DNA of 64,000 bases from Gnetum montanum. Its lineage: Eukaryota > Streptophyta > Gnetopsida > Gnetales > Gnetaceae. Under the pieces are notes generated by a model. It was given only the letters and a program-made list of their open reading frames with translations. It made no database searches and had not been told where the DNA came from. The stretch covers positions 993,112-1,057,111 of the forward strand of contig MNCI01005810.1 of assembly GCA_015680685.1 (NCBI GenBank), in the 5' to 3' direction. The position numbers were made by a program, and so were the translations under genes. Shown in pieces: positions 47,651-59,504 of this stretch. How positions within the stretch are numbered: the stretch's first letter is position 1; every line of letters starts with the position of its first letter.

Positions 47651-47779
47651 GCGTGACACATGGTGCCCCTATCTACTGTAGCGTAGTAGCAAACATCCCT
47701 GTCCCCTATAACATAGCACGTAGCTACAACATAGCATGCAGGGGCATTAAAATGTTTTGCTTCATTTTCTTACATTATA

Positions 47780-48040
47780 ACATTATTACGGTCTGCTATG
47801 ACCTTAAACTGGGAACCTTGACTTATAATGTTACATTGTTATGGTCCACTAAGACCTTAAACTGACAAGTCTAAATTACAATGTTACACAGTTGCTGTCC
47901 GCTAAGATCTTAAAGGAGCAATTTTAGCATTTCCTTTACATTTTAAACCCAATAACGATCCACCAAGACCTTAAACTGGTGACTTGAATTTACAAATTTT
48001 GCATAGTGGCGGTCTGCTAAGACCTTAAACTAGCAATTTT
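47780..48040. repeat. AGACCTTAAACTGGC motif array of element D, second copy
   Basis: Five spaced copies of GGTCYRCTAAGACCTTAAAC then TRGCAA occur at about 47790-47815, 47839-47864, 47896-47920, 47955-47980 and 48010-48035. They lie between the antisense promoter and pol. Confidence 0.85.
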
Positions 48041-48107
48041 CTTATGTTGCATCATTGCTTTACATACATTCATTTCATGCTGTTGTCTCAAAAAGATATC
48101 ACTTAAC

Positions 48108-49320
48108 TTGGTTTATTTGCATATTGTGGAGGTTCAACTGAAAATGGCTATGCATGATGATCTTCGTTTGCCTTTGACCCTGATGGGTCCCCATGGTAGA
48201 TTTACAAGATGCTTGAATTTAGAATTAGGAGACTTCGAACCATCCTCTTGTGACACTTATGTTGCATCCTTAGAAACACCCCTGGACTGGCCCGAACACC
48301 TAGTCCAAGCCCTAGACTTAAAGGTCGGGGATGTGACTGAGGACCCTCTCATTGAAATCCCTGTAACCATGACTAGAGTGAGGCAAGAACACTGAAAGTT
48401 AGCTCCCTACTACATTCACAAGTGCAACAAAACATCTTGAAAGTTCTTAATGACAATGTCAAAGTGTTTGCGTGGTCATACAAAGACATGTTGAGCCTAG
48501 ACCCGTAGCTCATACAACACAATATTATTCTAGATCCACGTTTCAAGGCAGTTAAAAAAAAGTTCAAGAAATCAAGCCAGACATCACCTTAGCTGTACGC
48601 GATGAAATTACCAAACTCTATCAAGCTGGTTTCATTCAGGCAGTTGATTACTCGGATTGGGTCTCAAACATTGTAGGCATACCCAAGAAGATCAAGAGCA
48701 TATGAATTTGTATAGACTTATGGGATTTAAATAGGGCAATAATTAAGCATGACTTCCCATTACCAAACATCGATCAACTTATTAACACTACGGCTGGTCA
48801 TGCCTTACTGTCCTTCATGGATGGGTTCTCGGGCTATAATCAGATCCATATAAACCTAGAGCATCAATTGGAAACTACCTTTATGACCCCTTGGAGAACT
48901 TTTTGTTACACAATGATGCCCTTTGGGTTGAAAAATGTTAGAGCCACGTATCAATGAGCAATGACATATATCTTTAGTGATTACTTCTTGGAAAGGCTAA
49001 ACGATTATGTCGACGACATAGCGGTTAAGTCTATGGAAGCTACTGATCACCCCAATGATCTAAACATAGTCCTTCAACATTGTCATAGGCGTGACCTTCA
49101 TCTTAACAAAAAAAATGTATTTTTGGGGTTAAAACCAAACACATGTTAGGCTTTGTAGTGTCATAAGTGGGGATACGTGTAGACCCTGATAAAGTTAAAG
49201 CTATCGTTAGCTTGGCACCACCTAAAAACCTTAAGGAGTTGCACGGGTTGCAAGGCAGAGTACATTTTATCAAAAGGTTTATCATGAGATTGACAGAAAA
49301 ACTACACCCGATGCAACACC
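48108..49320 (+). pseudogene. pol: Reverse transcriptase region of element D pol
   Basis: An open N-terminal part (48108-48395) leads into RT from about 48540. Blocks seen: AVRDEITKLYQAGFI, WVSNIVGIPKK, ICIDLWDLNRA, DFPLPNIDQLI, FMDGFSGYNQI, MPFGLKN and the catalytic YVDDIAVKS at about 48995-49030, then LHLNKKNVFLG and the thumb/connection IRVDPDKVKAIV (49170). The catalytic D in FMDG and DD in YVDD are kept. Stops near 48393, 48703, 48956 and 49148 inactivate it. Confidence 0.92.
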
Positions 49321-50455
49321 TGCTTAAGAAGGGAGTCAACTTCGAGTGGATGGATCAATGTCAACAAGCCTTTGATAACTGAAAGAAAGAGCTTTTTCAT
49401 CTTTCAACTATTTACCCACCACAAAGGGATAGGCCTTTCTACATCTATCTTACCACCTTAGACACATCTATTGCTGCATTGCTATGTGAAAAGAGATGAT
49501 GGGTCTGAAATCCTAGTCTACTACTTAAGTCATGCATTGATAGCTCACAAAGCAAAGTACAATGAGGTAGAAAAAAAACTGTCTCGCCCTAGTGTTCACA
49601 CTTAAAAAGTGGAGACATTACCTATTTCACAGTAAAGTTAACATCATATGCAAGAGCAACATACTTCGGGCTATTACAACCAACTTATACGAGAGTAGTA
49701 GAATAGCTTGATGGAAAGCCATAACTACAAAGTTTGATCTACATTATGTGGCAGAATCCTCCACAAAATGTCAAGCAATAGCCACATAGCTTACAAATTC
49801 ACTTGTTGATGACCAAGAAATAATAGAACCTGAGTTCCTGGATGAGCATGTCAATAGCATAAGTCCTATACCATCTGATTTCAAAGCCACTTTACATTTC
49901 GATTGTGCTTCAACTACATGAGGTGGTAGCACCGCTACCATCCTTACATTTCCCTCTAGGAAAATTTGACCCTTTGCGTATCATCTTACATTCCTTTGCA
50001 CAAACAATTTAGCTGAGTATGAAGGACTCCTTAGGGGCCTTCTAGCAGCTCAAGAATTGAGGATCCAACACTTAGCAATCCAAGGTGACTCATAGCTAGT
50101 TATCAACCAGATCACTGATATTTATGCTTGCAAGGCTCCACACTTGCAACCTTATTGTAATTTAGCCAAGAATCTACTAAAGCAGTTTACAACATTAGAC
50201 ATCCAACATGTGCCTTGCAACAAAAACATTGTAGCAGATGCACTAGCCATGTTAGCATTAAATATGCCATCACACCTATTTGCTACCTTGCCCGCTTTGA
50301 TAGTAGAATGCATAGATCCTATTGCTCAAGTGGTGCACATTGCATTTGTAAGTGCAACAGATACCCAAGAGTGGTATGCCAACATTAAGGCATACCTCCA
50401 ACATGGCAAGCCCCCACACGGTTTGACATCTGCTCAAAAAGATGCAATATGAAAA
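49321..50455 (+). pseudogene. pol: RNase H and second (archaeal-type) RNase H of element D pol
   Basis: The first RNase H (from about 49415: RPFYIYLTTLDTSIAALL, then YYLSHALI-like) is heavily broken. From about 49895 a second domain reads DCASTT.GGSTATILTFP, then TNNLAEYEGLLRGLLAAQELRIQHLAIQGDS, LVINQI, and an open frame at 50144-50452. This TNN-AEYE-GDS layout is the archaeal-type RNase H that Tat elements carry in addition to the usual one. It is strong lineage evidence. Confidence 0.85.
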
Positions 50456-51509
50456 TGAGCCCAGTAATATGTCCTTGTAGGAGATAACACTCTATGAAAA
50501 TGCTTTCATGATGGGATATTGCTAGCTTACATTAGCAGCAAAGAAGCACAAAATATTGTTGACCAAGTCCATGAGGGATTATGTGGAGGGCACATAGCTC
50601 CCAGGGCTATGGTTACTACTGTCCTTGCATAGAATTAGATTGCCTTGCCAAAGTTAGGACGTGTGATGTATGTCAACACCATGCAAACCTCATACATATG
50701 TCACCCACTGAATTGCATACCACGCAGATCACATGGCCCTTCCAAAGTTGGGGACTAGATATCATATGACCCATCACACCTAAGTCTTCCGTAGGACATA
50801 GCTTCATTATTACCGCAACCGAATACTTCACAAAGTGGGTAGAAGCTATCCCACTCAGAAAGACCACATCTCAACAGGTTTGCCACTTCATTCAGGATAA
50901 CATAGTAACATGGTTTGGTCTTCCCATGACTATTGTGATGGACAACAGGCCACAATTTAGTAGCATGGAAACAAAAACCTTTTGCTATAATGTTGGCATC
51001 AAACACTCCTTCTCATCGCCATACTACCCCCAGGAAAATGGCTAGCAGAAGCAACCAACAAAGTCATCATCAACCTTCTCAAAAAGATGCTTAGTAGCAG
51101 CAAGAGGCAATGGCATGAGCAAATCCTCTATGTGTTGTGGGCTTACCATATGACATGTAGGACAGCTACAAGTTAGACTCCATACAATCTCGTTTATGGA
51201 TCTGAAGTAGTGTTACTTCTTGAATTGCAGGTTCCATCACTTCAGATGATCCTCTCAAACATGGTGGATGAGGCTCAAAAAAACAAATCAAGGATCATTG
51301 ATCTTGACTCTGTAGAGGAGGAGTGTGCCCAAACACTTGGTCGCATCGAATGGTACTAAGATAAGCAACGACAGAAGCATCAATACAATTTACATCAATG
51401 GCTAATCAAAAAGGGGGACCTAGTTCTCAAGGATGTTTGTGAGCCTGTGAGAAAATTCTCAGCCAACTAGGAAGGTCCTTTCATAGTCACAAAAGTCTAT
51501 GAGAACGGG
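50456..51509 (+). pseudogene. pol: Integrase of element D, main part
   Basis: The zinc-binding remnant (VHEGLCGGHIA ... CDVCQHHA) lies at 50570-50690. The DDE core follows: WGLDII (50750), DNRPQFS (50940) and PYYPQENG (51025), carrying D, D and E. The region after (51080-51509) is frameshifted but ends EGPFIVTKVYENG-like. There element C interrupts the frame. The last residues of pol are at 59505-59590. Confidence 0.9.
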
Positions 51510-52342
51510 TGATGAGTGGCGAGGTACCCCTACACTCAACCATACGAATACGAGTGTTTTCATGTGCGATCCGGTCGAACTCCGCAGATGGACTAGTTGT
51601 GGCACCTAGATAGTTAGCCGTAGGTCGCAGTTCACTGTCTTCCTACATGGTTTAGTCTAGAGTGAGGTGTATGATGTGTTCTAACCTAATGCTACTCTTG
51701 AAGGCAATGGAAAGTAATGTTTACTAATCTAGGAGGAAAGGGTAAGAGAGAATCTAAACTAGCCTAAGTGCGATGAGCATTCATTCCTTAATTATTCGTA
51801 CACATCTTGGACTTCATGCATGACTAACACTGGGATTACCAAGCGTAGATCCCAGGTACTCTACTGGGTTACGAAGTAGTCACACTTAAATGCTTGTAAT
51901 CAAGTTGTACTCATTCCACATTTAAGAGGAGTTTAAGGGTGAGAGAGACTAATTAGGAAAGTAGTAAATAACAATTAAATAAATAAATAACAAAGTGAAT
52001 GCTGCAATGATGAAGTAATCTTGATCTTTATTGCTGGTCATGTGCATGTCCAAGTACATCACACTCGAATAAAGGATGCTGTACAATTACGTTCACCACA
52101 TTGTAGGCATACATTGGAAAATAATCTATCTCTGGAGGGATCAAACTACCAGAGTTTCGCTATTGTCTACTCTATTGTGAAATAAGGGAGAGCTGCCTCT
52201 TATTTATAGACATGGTGACAGATTGCAATATCGCATACGCGATATCGCAGGGGAAGATGGGATATCACATACGCGATATCGTGGGGGATGCGATATCGCG
52301 GCAGATGTGATATTGCGGCCCATGCGATATTACGTCCTATCA
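51510..52342 (-). mobile_element. 3' LTR of element C
   Basis: 833 bp, TGATGAGTGG to TCCTATCA. The TATA box (tatttata, 52201-52208) lies next to a motif cluster at 52225-52336 with GCGATATCGC-type palindromes (about seven copies, perfect at 52239-52248 and 52291-52300). In minus-strand sense the palindromes are upstream of TATA, in U3. Confidence 0.95.
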
Positions 52343-52358
52343 TACCCCCAGGACTAAA
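52343..52358 (-). other. Polypurine tract of element C
   Basis: Minus strand ATTTAGTCCTGGGGGTA, directly followed by the LTR start TGATAGGACG. Confidence 0.8.
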
Positions 52359-52508
52359 TAAAAACTCATCCTCAAGTTACAGTGATTACACAATGGATAG
52401 GTATGGAATTATTAGATGGAAAAAGAAATGGGATGATACTGCAATGTGGAAAGAAAAAAAATAACGATACAACACACAAAATATACTACAACTACAAAAA
52501 TTTGGAAC

Positions 52509-55285
52509 TCATGTAGTTCCTGTTGACGGTGGCTCCTCCATTGGTGCCTTCCCTTTTTTTTGTGCTCCAGGTTTTGAGGCTTGATGGAATTGAAGTATGG
52601 CCTAGAGCTTCTCCTCTTTGGTCCAAGGGTCTTGTGCTGTCCATGCTAATGTTCCAACATTTGATGGAGTTGGCACTTCCCACAAATAGGGTAGTTGCGG
52701 AAACATCTGGTTGGCCTTGACATACCAAGCTGCAAACACCCATCGTTCCTCCTCATAGGCTCTAGCTTTATCCTTGTATTCATGGAATTTTGCTAGCGAT
52801 TGAGCCAATTCTATTGTGACATCTTTCTATCCCTGGTAGCTAGCTTTTACCACTTCAAGTTCAAAATTTACAACATCTAGTTTCTCCACTAGCTTCTTGC
52901 GCTTTGCAAATTCTGCTTTGTATTTGATGTGGGTGGTTACTACCTACTGCTCAAGATCTGACCTCGAGCACCCTGCTATCAACATGGTAAGACTGACATA
53001 TCTTAAATTTGCCAACTCCATGTACTCTGTCAAGTCTTGAATCTACAGGTCCCAATTTTTAAGTTCCGCTTGGTGGGTGAGAGCATATGTGTCCAATATG
53101 GCCCGCCAGTCAGTGTGTTGAGCACTGATAGTGTTTATTTTGGCCTTGGCCATATGGATCTTCTTTTTAAGGATCTTTCTATACATCCCCACCTGATCAT
53201 GGAAGTGCTCCTTTAGCTTTTCATGTCATTTAGCCTCATTTTGCCACACGCTTATCTCAATCGTCGACTTTTGATGAATGGCGCATACCTCCTTCATCGA
53301 GAGGGTTTGATTTTCTCTGGCTAAATGGCTTACGTCTCGGTTGACCCAGATGAATTTTTCTCATAATTGATGAAAGTGTTCATTGAGAACATTCTTTTGC
53401 TTTTCTACAGTGGTCAACCAAAGGTTGTTAGTCGCAAGCTGTTTGTTTTCTTCCTATAAGGCTTTGAGTGCCTTACGATGAGCATGGGTTTGTGCTTGTG
53501 CTGTGAAGGCATCCCAAACAACCTTCTCCTTTTCATCCACCACCCTTTTATTCTCTATGATTAACTTTGTTAGTTGCTCCATTCTAAAATTTTCTAGCTG
53601 GTTTATGGGAACAAATCGCAGAGGGTCCTGTTGTGCTGCTTGTAAGGCCACGAGTTGCTCTTGTAGTTTCTACACTTTAGCTTTAGCATGCTTTGCCCTT
53701 ACTTCTATTAAGATCAGCTTCCCCTTTGTGGAAATGAGGTTTGACTGAATTGATATAACATCTTGAGGGATGTCAAATAGGGACATCATTACTTGCCCTA
53801 TTTGAAGCAATTGATCAAGCACATCCTCATGTTCCACAAGAGTCATTGAGGCTCCTACTAGAGTTTGAGCATCTCGTGCTCCTATGAGATCTTCTGGTGG
53901 CACAACAAGTACATTGAAGGATTCTTTGATATGGTCTGCGACCACTTCTGCAGCTCCCGCAATATTCTGGTGTTGCATGACCACCACGGTGGCCCCTTCA
54001 CCAGTTTCTAACTGCACCTGGAAAGATGTCATGTTTCCTAAGATCTGTTGTGATCATATACTTTTTCCTCCTCCTGTGTGAATGGAGACTTCACCCCTTG
54101 TGCAATCTAATGAAATAGTAGGCTACCTAGCATCATCGATGATGTAGAAGAGGTTTGTGTCATCATGACTTCCCCACTGGACCGTCTCAACGATGGCTCA
54201 TCGACGGTCTGTAGTCTTGTGATGGTGATGGCTGATCTTGGCCTATGCTAGGCCTTGCTTCTTATTGTTGGTTGAGACCCATGGCTGGAGGTTGGTTGGG
54301 TCCTACAAGTTGAGTTGCAGTTGGCTTAGCCATATGTTCTTCTTCTTGTTTGGGTCCCAGCTCTTCACCAGTGCTTTTTCTTAGAGCTGACGCTTTAAGC
54401 AATTCAACATATGAAGTAGTATGGGCCTTTTGGAGGACGTCATTGGTGTACCCCCGAATATCAGCACATCGGTAAAGCTTTCTGATGAGACAAGGGAAAG
54501 GAAATTCCATCTTCCCTATCTTTTGTTCCTCGAACCACCTCAGGATCTCTATCAAATATAGATGGGGTAGGTTAGCGTTAACCTTTCCCATCAACACTGC
54601 ACATCCTCTAGCCACATACGTCGATATTCTTTTTAGGCCCTTTGTGGGGAAGAGATGATATGTTCCAATTTTAAAGTAAACCCTCTCTTCCGTCGTCAAT
54701 TCACCAAATGCTTTATCTCTACCATAAGCCTTTTCAAACCACTCCTTTTGCACATTAGGGTCTGAACGGGTGGATAACCGAGCAACCTGGGGCCCTGTAT
54801 TCGAAAGGTTGAACACTTCCAAAATGGCCTACACAGAGAAGTCAGCTGTCACACCACAAATATTAATAGTGGTGCCTTGCTCTCTATTATGCCAAAATTG
54901 GTACGTCTCTCCTAGGTACAAGCACCGCTTTCAGAGAGGATAGGCCATAAGGGAGATTTTTAAGGTGATCCCTAATAGCCTCAGGAGCAAATTTTGCAAA
55001 TGATTCAAAGTTCAATTCCACAATCATCATAGCGAATGTGGACTTCTCATGGATAGCCTGAATGCAATCTTGGGGCAACGTGAGTGGTTGTCCCAGTTCA
55101 GGCACAGTAATAGCTCCTCCTTCTGCCTGCCCGGATAGTTCGGTAGGAGGTTCATCTTAATGAATGCTAAATGATTGCTCCTCTTGTTGTACATGTTGTC
55201 TGGCAAGACCTTATCTTCCACCCCTCCGAGATCGTTTCTTTCCACCTTGAGCAGGACCCTCCTGTTGTCCACGTTTTAGGACCAT
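52509..55285 (-). pseudogene. ORF2 of element C (extra ORF in env-like position)
   Basis: About 2.78 kb. It starts MVLKRGQQEGPAQGGKKRSR, a basic Arg/Lys/Gly-rich N-terminus. A conserved domain lies at 55105-54262: VELNFESFAKFAPEAI, LSTRSDPNVQKEWFEKAYG, TTEERVYFKIGTYHLF, STYVARGCAVLMGKVN, FPCLIRKLYRCADI. The layout recalls plant transposon-protein domains found in Athila-type extra ORFs (loose motif resemblance only). The C-terminal half (54032-52509) is Gln/Glu/Lys/Ala-rich, probably coiled coil, for example ENFRMEQLTKLIIENKRV. It ends KGKAPMEEPPSTGTT-stop. A few stops and frameshifts split it. No signal peptide or membrane segment is evident, so an envelope role is not supported. Function is unknown. 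Confidence 0.75.
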
Positions 55286-55569
55286 TTTCAATCACACAAG
55301 CCAAGCGTTAGTAAGGTTGTTTTTGAAGTCAAGTTATACCTTAGTACTTGCCTTTATTAATGATCTTATGTTATCACATGTGATAGTGCTCAAAAGTTTG
55401 TAATAATAAGTCCTATGACTTAGGTGCTTTCCATTTTTAATTTCTCGATATACCTAAGGATTAAATGATTTTTAGGCACAATTATTCTAAGTGTTAGACT
55501 TAATTACCCTAATTGATGTCCTTTTGGACGATGATAAATTTCAAAAAAGTTAGGCACTTTTCAGCAAGA

Positions 55570-55815
55570 GTCCCTCCCCCATGACTAAGTTGAACACTCC
55601 GAGTTCAAGCAGGTGTAAACAGAATTAAAATTGGAGTACCAGCAAGCGAGATATGAGGAGAAAAACAAGGGTCACTCAATCGCAAGTCACAGAGAAAAAA
55701 TTTCAAAAAATCCCCCATGTGTGAATGAAAAAATGATTCTAAGTATTGCAGGGGGGGAGGGTGACCTATTTATAGGCGATGGGGATGCGATATCGCGGAT
55801 GCGATATCTCATCCC
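55570..55815 (-). promoter_or_regulatory. Internal promoter-like region of element C, upstream of ORF2
   Basis: Minus-strand order: two palindromes, GAGATATCGC (55810-55801) and the perfect GCGATATCGC (55796-55787); CTATAAATAG (55775-55766); then a polypurine-like ACTTAGTCATGGGGGAGGGA (55590-55571). The GCGATATCGC motif is the one in C's own U3. ORF2 starts about 480 bp downstream of the TATA. Confidence 0.65.
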
Positions 55816-56910
55816 TAGTGATGTGAGGTACATCAAAAAGACCAAATTTTGAAGGGATTTTCTTGAAATAAACATTGTAAATTGAGGACATTGGCTATTA
55901 TCAAGGGTTCTAGGGAAATTGCATTATGTTCAGAGGCACAATTAATGATGATGGTGTGGATTTTACCAATAAAACCTTGGGTGGTAAGAAAAAGGGTATG
56001 TAATGGTACATTGGAACATTAAAATTCAGAGGGATAATAGTAGGGAAAGAATGTTATGAAAAATTATGCTAAGGATAAGAAATGGTATGTGTGAGTTATG
56101 CCATAAGTGAAGATTACATAAGTGGGTCCTCCCCAAAGCAGGTTTCAACCTATAATGCCCTTGTGTAACCACACTTAAAGTGTCTGTGGGCACTAGAAGG
56201 GTTAAATTTAATCCACACTAACTCCATAAAGCACACACGTAAATATCACTAGAATGAGATGAAAATTCTATGCTACACGGGACGCGAGCTACAATTACAA
56301 GAACAGTGAGATGAGATGAAGTAGAGAAGGGATTGTAGAGATTGGGACATGAGGTAACTGAATCCTATGTGTAAAGCATGATTAATATGTCATTAACTCG
56401 TTGTTCCAAGATCAGGACCAAGTCCATTCCTCTAATTAGTGACACCACATTGTTTCATCCCATGATGAGTGANCCACGTTGCATGATAACTCCCATAGAT
56501 GCCACCAAAGAGAATCCACAAGTTCCCTTGATGTCACACCCTAATCATTCCCTCTTGGTCCATCCTTCTTCATTATGAGTACAATGAACAAAAAATTAAT
56601 TTTAAATTTTAAGAATGTTAAGAATATCATTGTACCCTCGAACATAACCTCTTATTTGTAGAGTGGATGAGTGGGTGTAATGGGCTCACTGTCCACATAA
56701 TTGATCGCATGAACACAATAACATAAAACACACCTCAACCAATGATCCACATGAGTGTTTTATTCATAGATGGAATTACTTACAAAAAAAAAAACGTAAA
56801 AAGATAAAAAGACAAAAAGAAAGAAAGAAAAAAAAAAAGGTTGAAAAATGAAAAATTGGAAAATAAAAAGTTGTAAAATTAAAAAGAAAAAGAAAAATAA
56901 AAAGAATTTA
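55816..56910 (-). other. Post-gag spacer of element C
   Basis: No conserved frame. It contains a CTACAAATAAGAGG block (56661-56648, minus), an A-rich tract on the + strand opposite (56785-56900), and an assembly N at 56473. At that N about 260 bp present in E (around 12290-12550) are missing. Confidence 0.6.
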
Positions 56911-58871
56911 TTAATCCTGCTTGCTATTAGAAAGGGGGATATCCTTCATAGCTAAATAGTTGAGGATGGTAAGGATTAATAAATGACGATGGGGATCCTT
57001 GCATGTTGGAAATCTTTGGGTTCGGTCATATTTACCCCATCGAGTTTCACACACTTGATTGTAGTAAGCATAGTGGGGAAATTTATATGATGTAGTTCCC
57101 ATATAATCAGTTGACCCACTATGATGTTTGGGACCGTTAGATGGTATGCAAGGATTGGGTTATTGCTCTCCATGTCTATGTTCATTGGGCTGTATGATTG
57201 TTGGAGTGTGAGTTGGTGGCCCTGATGAAGTTACATGAGGCATTGGGTTCGAAGGTAAGGATGCACCACAGTGTGGGACTTGTGCTAGGTTGGAAGATGT
57301 AGTGGCCTTGGAATTGTGTTGTCCCTTCTTATGGCTGTGTTTAAAGGAAGGACACTTTTGATGTTGAGGAGGCTTTTCACTACTGTTAGTAGTAGTAGCA
57401 CAAGTGTCGTTTATGGGTTGTTGTTGTGGTGCAGGCACCTTAGGAATAGTTGGTGGCGATGTATAAGGAGGGAAAGGATGAGAATGTTGAAAGTTAGAAG
57501 GAGTATAAGGTGCACAAGGTGGTGGTTGTGTTGGAGGCATAGGTTGATAGTATTGAGGAGAATGGTACTGTGGTGAGATAAAGTGCATTGGCCCAGTTGG
57601 AGAAATAGGATGTTGAACAAGATAGCATTTGGGTTTAGATGATACGAAGGGTGTCTCCAGTCTAGTGGTGGTCTCCCCCATGACTGGGATTGTTACCACT
57701 ATGATCGAACACAGTATCTCTATACGAACTCTGGATGTAACGTATTTCCCCGATGCTCATGTAAATGTAACAATATTGGGCATTGGCCTTTGGGGTGATT
57801 GTAGAAGAATATGTTGCATTCATACATATGATTGGTAGTTGAGCTCTTATTTTCCTTATCCCTTCTTTCCGATTATCTACTATTTTGTCCTACTTCTTGG
57901 GCTGTCAAAACTCTATCTCCAATAATATCGATAAATTCTCCATACTTTTGATACGTCCATTCCAACATCTTATTAATCTTTGCCTCGGCTTCTTCTAATG
58001 ATTGTTGTATTGGCAAAGATGATGTTTCCACCTTGAGATTGGTTGATTTCTCCTTTTTATGATTATGGACCTTTGTTAAGTTGAGATTTTGGTCTCGTTG
58101 ATGTTTTTCAACACTCTCCCATCGAGCCATTTCTCCTTCTTCTTTTGCTACGCGCTTAATAAGCTCTTGGACTTGATGGGTTCGTAGTTTGTATAGTTGA
58201 CCTTGGGCATACGTTCCTAAGGTCTCTCTTATTTCATTACGTAGCCCATCAATGATATAGTACATTAGCCTTTCCTAGGAGAACCCATGGCTTGGACAGT
58301 CCAAGGGTTCATGTTTTGCTTGTTTCCATCCTTGGATTTGTTTCCTCAAGGCTGACACTCTTGCGTAGGATTGATATTTTTCGTTAAAGACTTCTACCAT
58401 TGTTGACCAGCATCGTATCAAATTTGGTTTTAACGATCTATACCATACTTTTGCTTGGTCAACGAGTGTCATGGGAAAGAGCTTAAGTTTTTGCCACCTG
58501 TTATCAATGTTGTTCCATGTACAGGCATCATAGAAGGATTGTAAATGTTGATACAGATATAAGTCATAGCCTCTTGAAAAAGTAGGAAAGTTTTTTAAAT
58601 CGAGCCTGGGTAGATAGCTCTCCTTATGATGCTTACATGAGATTCGAACAGCCTCTTGTATTTGCGTTAAGTTTGTAGTGGCTAGTAGGGGTTCATTTTC
58701 ATCCTGTAAGTTATGCTTTCGTGTGTTGGGATGACGTTGCTTTCGTTCATGTTTATAAGAAACCCCTACTTTAGGTTGTATACTCCAACCTTCATTGTCA
58801 TATAGTTCGTTGGTTGTCCAATGAACTTCCTCACTAGGTGTGGCATTGTTATAATCTTGTAGGAGAGGCAT
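56911..58871 (-). pseudogene. gag: gag of element C
   Basis: It starts MPLLQDYNNATPSEEVHW at 58871. The gag core (FYDACTWNN, VWYRSLKP, RKQIQGWKQAKHEPLD, CPSHGFS, IIDGLRNEIRETLG) runs to about 58000, broken by one stop near 58277 and lacking 12 codons present in E (MALERYYALLNN). After two stops near 57870 the zinc-like region (NHPKGQCPIL) and a Pro/His/Ser-rich tail (57699-57160) follow. It is the best-preserved gag in the window. Confidence 0.9.
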
Positions 58872-58980
58872 TGTTGTGGAATTGTGTGAATTTAGATGTG
58901 AATTTTAATAATTATTATTTTCTAAAAGATATATCATTGAGTCCTTTATAGTGACCTTATATGATATAACTAATCTAGAT

Positions 58981-59010
58981 AACTAGCACCATCCCTGGTA
59001 ACGGCGCCAA
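58981..59010 (-). other. Primer-binding site of element C
   Basis: Minus strand TTGGCGCCGTTACCAGGGA, followed by TGGTGCTAGTTATC, immediately after the LTR. Eleven or more bases match the 3' end of plant tRNA-Asp (complement TGGCGCCGTTGCCGGGGA). Confidence 0.9.
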
Positions 59011-59504
59011 TGATGAGTGGTGAGGTACCCCTACACTTAACCATATGAATATGAGCATTTTCACGCGTGATCCGGTTGAACTCCACAGACGGACTAGTTG
59101 TGGCACCTAGATAGTTAGCCTTAGATCGTAGTTCGCTATCTTCCCACCTAGACTAGTATTATCTTTTTCACATATGGTTTAGTCCAGAGTGAGGTGTATG
59201 ATGTGTTCTAACCTAATGCTACTCCTGAAGGCAATGGAAAGTAATGTTTACTAATNTGAATGCTGCAATGAAGAAGTAATCTCAATCTTTATTGCTGGTC
59301 ATGTGCATGTCCAAGTACATCACACTCAAATAAATGATGCTGTACAATTACATTCACCACATTGCGGGTATACACCGGAAAATAATCTATCTCTGGAGGG
59401 ATAAAATTGCTAGAGTTTTGCTACTGTCTACTCTATTGTGAAACAAGGGAGAGCCACCTCTTATTTATAGACATGGCGACAGATTGTGATATTGCGTCCC
59501 ATCA
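59011..59504 (-). mobile_element. 5' LTR of element C, shortened
   Basis: It has the same ends as 51510-52342 but only 494 bp. About 280 bp are missing at the single N (59256), and most of the U3 palindrome cluster is missing near 59480-59500. A 26-bp block near 59135-59165 is present here but absent in the other LTR. The TATA box (tatttata) is near 59462-59469. Confidence 0.9.

Larger units (their letters stand above)
51510..59504 (-). mobile_element. Element C: non-autonomous gag-plus-ORF2 element, no pol
   Basis: 7995 bp as assembled. In minus-strand order: LTR (59504-59011), primer site (59010-58981), gag (58871-56911), spacer, internal promoter region (55815-55570), ORF2 (55285-52509), polypurine tract, LTR (52342-51510). 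Flanks are ACGGG (51505-51509) and ATGGG (59505-59509), a 5-bp duplication with one difference. No RT or integrase. Gag has few breaks and ORF2 long open stretches, and C is the innermost insertion, so it is the youngest element here. Confidence 0.93.
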
